Assembly: GCA_964626565.1 (NCBI GenBank)
Contig: CAZVFX010000037.1
Coordinates: 1 to 55,657 of the forward strand
DNA: 55,657 bases
Direction of reading: 5' to 3'
Source of the DNA: CAZVFX01 sp964626565
GTDB lineage: Bacteria; Myxococcota_A; UBA9042; CAIXZC01
Position numbers and translations under genes: made by a program
Shown: positions 52,855 through 55,657 of the stretch, in pieces
Layout: each line of letters opens with the position of its first letter
Position numbering within the stretch: position 1 is the stretch's first letter
The notes under the pieces: model-generated
What the model was told of the DNA's origin: nothing
The model's input: only the letters and a program-made list of their open reading frames with translations
The model's database searches: none

Positions 52855-53895
52855 ATGATTGCCCGGCACATCGCCCGGCTCGCCGCGCTGTTTGCTGTGA
52901 GTACCGGGATAGCGGCTCCTTCCCGGGCGGAAGAAAAGCCGGTGCTGGCGGTGATGGAGATCGAATGCCGGGCCAAGACCTTCTCGGCCGAGATGGTGGA
53001 CAACGCCACCGACTACCTGCGGGCCTCCCTGGCCTCATCTCAACTCTACTTTGTGGTGGACAAAGGAAGGCAGGAACAGAGGAGAAAGGCGCTGGTCACC
53101 AGCATGAAGAGGGAATCCCACGACCCTTGCTATGATGAGCAGTGCAAAGTGGAACTGGGCCGCAACCTGGCCGCGGACACTTTGCTTACCTGCAGGATTA
53201 CAGCGCTGGGCAAGACTTGCGCTTTCGGATGCGAAATGGTCCCCCTGGACAAGGCGGTCACGGAAACCGGGGGATTGGCCCGGTTTGACTGCTCGGAAGA
53301 CGGGCTTGCCACTTCCATCGACATGGTGGTGAAGCAGATGCGCGGGCCCAACGAGGCGGACGCGGGCAAGGGCGATGGGAAAGGGGTTGGAAAGAGGTTG
53401 GACGCGGTTGTCCCTCCGGACGACACCCGCTTGCCCCGGGCACGCCCGCGGACCCTGGGTGACCAATACCTGTACGCAGGGTTTCCGCCCGGCGACATGG
53501 GTGACTTTCTGGACGCGGACATGTCGATTCAGGCATGGGCGAGATATCGTAGCCAACACATTTCGGGCTGGAACTGCGCCTGGTGCTGGACGATACCTGG
53601 CGCGTGCATGTATTTTGTCGCGGCCAACGGCGGCAACGCCTGGCACTTTGTGCGCGGGATCTTGTACACCGGCGGCTTTTTCGGCTCAATTGTCTGGATG
53701 GCGTCGAGCGCACTCGACGGAGACGGCTCAAGCTTAGGGCTGTCGGTGACCATGATGTACGCGTCGCTGTTCGCCAACGGCATCGACGGTGGAGTGAGTA
53801 TTTTCAAACACAACGAAGAGCTGAAGGAGAAGGTACGACGCCGGTATCCTCTCCATGAGACAAGCGCCCGCCATGGGATCGGACCGGTATTCTAA
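52855..53895 (+). CDS. secreted TolB/CsgG-like N-domain protein, first of a tandem pair
   Basis: A 346-residue exported protein (signal peptide cleaved near SRA). Residues about 25-165 resemble the N-terminal alpha/beta domain shared by CsgG- and TolB-like proteins of Myxococcota: VLAVMEIE opening strand, DYLRASLASSQLYFVVDKGRQE, then SHDPCYDEQCKVELGRNLAADTLLTCR and CEMVPLDKAV. Cys pairs are likely disulfides. After a charged linker the C-terminal 130 residues have hydrophobic helices (WNCAWCWTIPGACMYFVAANGG; GILYTGGFFGSIVWMA). GAGGAGG precedes the ATG. The paralogue follows one base after the stop. Likely envelope protein, role unknown. Confidence 0.78.
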   Translation: MIARHIARLAALFAVSTGIAAPSRAEEKPVLAVMEIECRAKTFSAEMVDNATDYLRASLASSQLYFVVDKGRQEQRRKALVTSMKRESHDPCYDEQCKVELGRNLAADTLLTCRITALGKTCAFGCEMVPLDKAVTETGGLARFDCSEDGLATSIDMVVKQMRGPNEADAGKGDGKGVGKRLDAVVPPDDTRLPRARPRTLGDQYLYAGFPPGDMGDFLDADMSIQAWARYRSQHISGWNCAWCWTIPGACMYFVAANGGNAWHFVRGILYTGGFFGSIVWMASSALDGDGSSLGLSVTMMYASLFANGIDGGVSIFKHNEELKEKVRRRYPLHETSARHGIGPVF

Positions 53896-53896
53896 A

Positions 53897-54922
53897 ATGA
53901 AGAGAACGGTGACCATACTGACGTTGGTACTGGCTCAGTTGCTGGGCCTTTGGCCAGCCTACGGGGCTGAGAAGCCGGTACTGGCGGTGATGGAGGTAGA
54001 GGACCGGTCCGGCAAGTTCAACCAAGACCAGCTTGACGGAGCCACCGACATCCTGCGGGCCGCGCTGGCCGCAACTCACCACTTCCTGGTGGTGGACCGT
54101 GGGCGGCAGGAGGAGAAGCGACAAGCGCTGCTGGCCCGGTTGAAGCGGGAGAGCCACGACCCGTGCTACGATGAGCAGTGCAAGATCGAACTGGGCCGCA
54201 ACCTGGCTGCTGATACGCTGCTGACCTGCAGGGTCACGGCCTTGGGAAAGACGTGTGCGTTCTCTTGCGAGATGGTTCCCCTGGACCGGGCGGTTGCCGA
54301 TGCCGGCGGTCTGGACAAGTTCGACTGCACCGAGGACGGCTTCTCCGAGTCGCTGGACTCGGTGGTGGCTCAGCTTGCCCGACAGACCGGGGGAGGCGCC
54401 GAGACGGAGGACAAGCCGGTGTTGGCGGAATCGGTTCCTTCTGACGACGCGCCCGTGCCGGTGCGGCCGATGGTCGCGAGATCACTTAGAGAACAGTACC
54501 TCCTAACAGGAGCTGGGCCGGACCTGTTGGAGGACTTCATAGAGTCGGAAATGGCGCTTGAAGGGTGGCGGCGCTACCGTAAAGGGCGCATCTCCGGCTG
54601 GAACATGGCATGGTGCTCTTTTCTGCCCGGTTCGTGCCTCTACTACGTAGCGCTGAACGGCGGCAACACGTTCCACTTCGTGAGAGGGCTACTATACAGC
54701 GGGATCTTTATCATAGGCCTCACCAGCGATTCGTCCTCGGGGTCCGACGCTCAGCTCTCCGATACAACCGCGCAGAGGATCGCGTTCCTCGGCAACATAG
54801 TTGACGGCGGGATCAGCATCTACGCCCGCAACTGGGCTCTCATGACTGAAATGCAGGAGAAGTACCCCCGTGAATCGGTACCCCCGCCACCGGGGGTCGG
54901 GCCGGCTGGCCGGGGCTGGTAA
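53897..54922 (+). CDS. secreted TolB/CsgG-like N-domain protein, second of a tandem pair
   Basis: A 341-residue exported protein (signal peptide MKRTVTILTLVLAQLLGLW, cleavage near YGA). It matches the preceding gene over its whole length, including VLAVMEVE, VVDRGRQEEKRQALL, SHDPCYDEQCKIELGRNLA, LGKTCAFSCEMVPLDRAV and ISGWNMAWCSFLPGSCLYYVALNGG. The C-terminal helices are shorter. The start at 53897 (TAAAATG) fits a coupled tandem arrangement; an ATG at 53876 inside the previous gene is an alternative. Ribosome site weak. Conservation of all domain cysteines suggests both copies are functional. Confidence 0.76.
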   Translation: MKRTVTILTLVLAQLLGLWPAYGAEKPVLAVMEVEDRSGKFNQDQLDGATDILRAALAATHHFLVVDRGRQEEKRQALLARLKRESHDPCYDEQCKIELGRNLAADTLLTCRVTALGKTCAFSCEMVPLDRAVADAGGLDKFDCTEDGFSESLDSVVAQLARQTGGGAETEDKPVLAESVPSDDAPVPVRPMVARSLREQYLLTGAGPDLLEDFIESEMALEGWRRYRKGRISGWNMAWCSFLPGSCLYYVALNGGNTFHFVRGLLYSGIFIIGLTSDSSSGSDAQLSDTTAQRIAFLGNIVDGGISIYARNWALMTEMQEKYPRESVPPPPGVGPAGRGW

Positions 54923-54933
54923 GAGGATAAGCG

Positions 54934-55608
54934 ATGGAAACGTTCCCTGGTGTAATCTTTGATCTGGACGGACTGCTGGTTGACAGCGAGCCGCTGCAAG
55001 CGAAGGCATTCAACGTAGTTCTGGCGAAACACGGCATCTTCCTTGAGGAAGAGGATTTCGCGGAGCTGGTGGGCATTCAGACCATCGACAATTTCCGTAC
55101 GCTGCGACGCGGCCACGGCATTCCGGAAAGCGTCGACAGCCTGATGGCGGGCAAGGATGCGGCCTACCACCGGCTGGTGGCCACGGACCTGGTCGCTCTC
55201 CCCGGCGCTTGCGAGTTGGTGCTCGGCCTGCACGCCACGGGCGTGCCGCTGGCCGTGGCCTCTTCGTCTCCACGCAAGGACGTCCACATGTCGTTGGAAG
55301 CAGTGGGGCTGGACCACTGCTTCCCTATCGTTGTCACCGCCAGCGACGTGGCCAGAACCAAACCGGCGCCGGACCTCTACCTGCTGGCCGCTGAGCGATT
55401 GGGAATTCCGCCGCAACGTTGTATCGCGCTGGAAGATTCATCCGCGGGCCTCCAGGCCGCCACTGCCGCGGGCCTTGCATGTGTAGCCGTACCCAACATC
55501 TACACCCGCTCCCAGGATTTTGCCGACGCAGTAGCGCAACTGGGTTCGCTCGAGGAGCTCACTCCTTCCCGGCTCCTCGAACTGGCAAGCTTCCCCGGAA
55601 CAGGCTAG
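54934..55608 (+). CDS. HAD-superfamily phosphatase, beta-phosphoglucomutase-like
   Basis: A 224-residue cytoplasmic enzyme of HAD subfamily IA. Motif I DLDGLLVDS has nucleophile D10 and general acid D12, motif II is VASSSP, motif III is the Lys of TKPAPDLY, and motif IV is ALEDSSAG. A helical cap lies between motifs I and II. It would hydrolyse or transfer phosphate from a small sugar phosphate; phosphoglycolate phosphatase and beta-phosphoglucomutase share this layout, and the substrate cannot be fixed here. It lies 11 bp after the preceding gene, so it is probably in the same transcript. Confidence 0.9.
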   Translation: METFPGVIFDLDGLLVDSEPLQAKAFNVVLAKHGIFLEEEDFAELVGIQTIDNFRTLRRGHGIPESVDSLMAGKDAAYHRLVATDLVALPGACELVLGLHATGVPLAVASSSPRKDVHMSLEAVGLDHCFPIVVTASDVARTKPAPDLYLLAAERLGIPPQRCIALEDSSAGLQAATAAGLACVAVPNIYTRSQDFADAVAQLGSLEELTPSRLLELASFPGTG

Positions 55609-55657
55609 TTCATCGCCTCTTGCACCGAAAGCACCACGCTTTCGAACGACCCGTTTC
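55605..55657 (-). CDS. C-terminal end of a convergent gene (partial)
   Basis: The minus strand reads an open frame into the window edge, ending SFESVVLSVQEAMN and a TAG that overlaps the HAD stop (CTAG). Only 16 codons are visible, so neither family nor reality can be confirmed. The codon use is plausible. Confidence 0.35.
   Translation of the reverse strand, partial: NGSFESVVLSVQEAMN

Overview
This is a GC-rich, gene-dense bacterial window. Several features point to an anaerobic or microaerophilic member of the Myxococcota or a related former-deltaproteobacterial lineage. These are large cysteine-rich lipoproteins, a surface protein ending in a MYXO-CTERM-like tail (Cys, hydrophobic stretch, Arg-rich end), MopE-type and thrombospondin-type-3 repeats, multihaem cytochromes, and a rubrerythrin-ferritin-rubredoxin operon. 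The lineage is inferred from these features only; no phylogenetic marker was compared.

Layout. 1-3.0 kb: redox and oxygen-stress genes (thioredoxin, serine acetyltransferase, rubrerythrin-ferritin-rubredoxin). 3.0-3.9 kb: a tandem pair of small secreted proteins. 3.9-8.0 kb: a minus-strand operon of a 4-haem cytochrome, an NHL-propeller lipoprotein and a 12-haem cytochrome. 8.3-11.1 kb: a lipoprotein divergent from a lipoprotein-type methionine sulfoxide reductase A. In that MsrA an in-frame TGA sits exactly where the catalytic Cys belongs, followed by a SECIS-like hairpin, so it reads as a selenoprotein. 11.06-11.6 kb: a 118-119 bp tandem array running into a normal tRNA-Ala(CGC), preceded by a second tRNA-Ala copy whose T-loop is expanded by 57 nt. 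11.7-12.4 kb: an MNT/HEPN pair. 12.4-22.2 kb: three Cys-rich surface lipoproteins, two of them a tandem duplication and one of 2182 residues. 22.3-25.8 kb: a membrane protein divergent from an MMPL/RND exporter. 25.8-31.1 kb: a 1320-residue MopE/TSP3 lipoprotein translationally coupled to an outer-membrane barrel. 31.2-37.9 kb: NCS1 permease, GNAT, membrane protein, SUMF1-fold protein and GH31 glucosidase. 38.0-41.2 kb: both subunits of DNA topoisomerase VI, normally an archaeal and plant enzyme. 41.2-50.4 kb (minus strand): a MYXO-CTERM-like 13-repeat protein, an SLC12-like transporter, a Cys-rich lipoprotein and a VWA protein. 50.5-55.6 kb (plus strand): a CFI-box protein coupled to an ATP-grasp enzyme, a tandem pair of TolB/CsgG-like secreted proteins and a HAD phosphatase.

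How the genes work together. Thioredoxin, Sec-MsrA and the rubrerythrin operon form an oxidative-damage defence suited to an anaerobe. The cytochrome/NHL operon suggests periplasmic or extracellular electron transfer. The Cys-rich lipoproteins look like a disulfide-rich cell-surface coat. Good sigma70 promoters (TTGAnn, 16-17 bp, TAnnnT) are readable before many plus-strand genes. In at least two of them the start codon coincides with the predicted transcription start, which suggests leaderless mRNAs. The strongest candidates for something new are the selenoprotein MsrA and the T-loop-interrupted tRNA-Ala with its tRNA-tailed repeat array.
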